From Corella eumyota (Eukaryota > Chordata > Ascidiacea > Phlebobranchia > Corellidae): 64,000 bases of DNA. The position numbers were made by a program, and so were the translations under genes. This document shows, in pieces, positions 63,960-64,000 of the stretch; position 1 is the first letter of the stretch, and every line of letters begins with the position of its first letter. The stretch covers positions 13,167,671 through 13,231,670 of the forward strand of contig OY720101.1 in the NCBI GenBank assembly GCA_963082875.1, written 5' to 3'. The notes under the pieces were generated by a model that was given only the letters and a program-made list of their open reading frames with translations, was not told the DNA's origin and ran no database searches.

Positions 63960-64000
63960 CTTAAAAATACAAAAATTTAATAAATATGCTAAAAAAAGGT

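Overview
This window looks like nuclear DNA of an AT-rich, compact, intron-rich invertebrate chordate, most likely an ascidian tunicate such as Ciona or a relative. The reasons are many short introns with GT..AG borders, animal gene families (CTHRC1, an ETS factor, SARDH, SLC44A, SLC5A), several single-exon genes with acceptor-like AGs just before the ATG (as expected with spliced-leader trans-splicing), and one dense family of tRNA-derived SINEs. The species assignment is inference. All exon models were built by hand from reading frame, splice sites and family knowledge. No database was searched. 
 Layout, left to right. 634-2265 (-): 5' part of a mitochondrial-type branched-chain aminotransferase that runs off the left edge. 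3609-6619 (-): choline transporter-like protein (SLC44A). 7637-10386 (+): an unrecognised type I membrane protein with one CUB domain and a very basic tail, divergent from SLC44A. 11837-14665 (+): an intronless 942-aa protein with a DUF294/GlnD-type nucleotidyltransferase motif. 16455-23808 (+): a 15-exon sodium/solute symporter of the SLC5A8/12 type. 24875-26032 (+): intronless proteasome ubiquitin receptor PSMD4/Rpn10. 26402-31940 (+): spliceosomal CWC22. 33300-33980 (+): intronless PUDP-like HAD phosphatase. 34455-43268 (+): sarcosine dehydrogenase. 44432-47417 (+): CTHRC1. 49037-55358 (-): an unrecognised 1385-aa protein made of repeated basic modules, a KDHT repeat, a Gln-rich segment and an acidic DxDGN tail. 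56457-63959 (-): an ETS-domain transcription factor whose 5' end is off the right edge. 
 No operon-like functional system is evident; the neighbours are mostly unrelated housekeeping genes. The parts that look least described are the modular 1385-aa protein, the intronless nucleotidyltransferase-like gene, the CUB/basic-tail receptor, a strong excess of the palindrome TGACGTCA concentrated in coding exons, two intronic minisatellites that multiply RNA-processing signals, and SINE pairs in opposite orientation around three SARDH exons. 
 I saw no retrovirus-like or other virus-like element, no CRISPR array, and no convincing stand-alone rRNA or tRNA gene.
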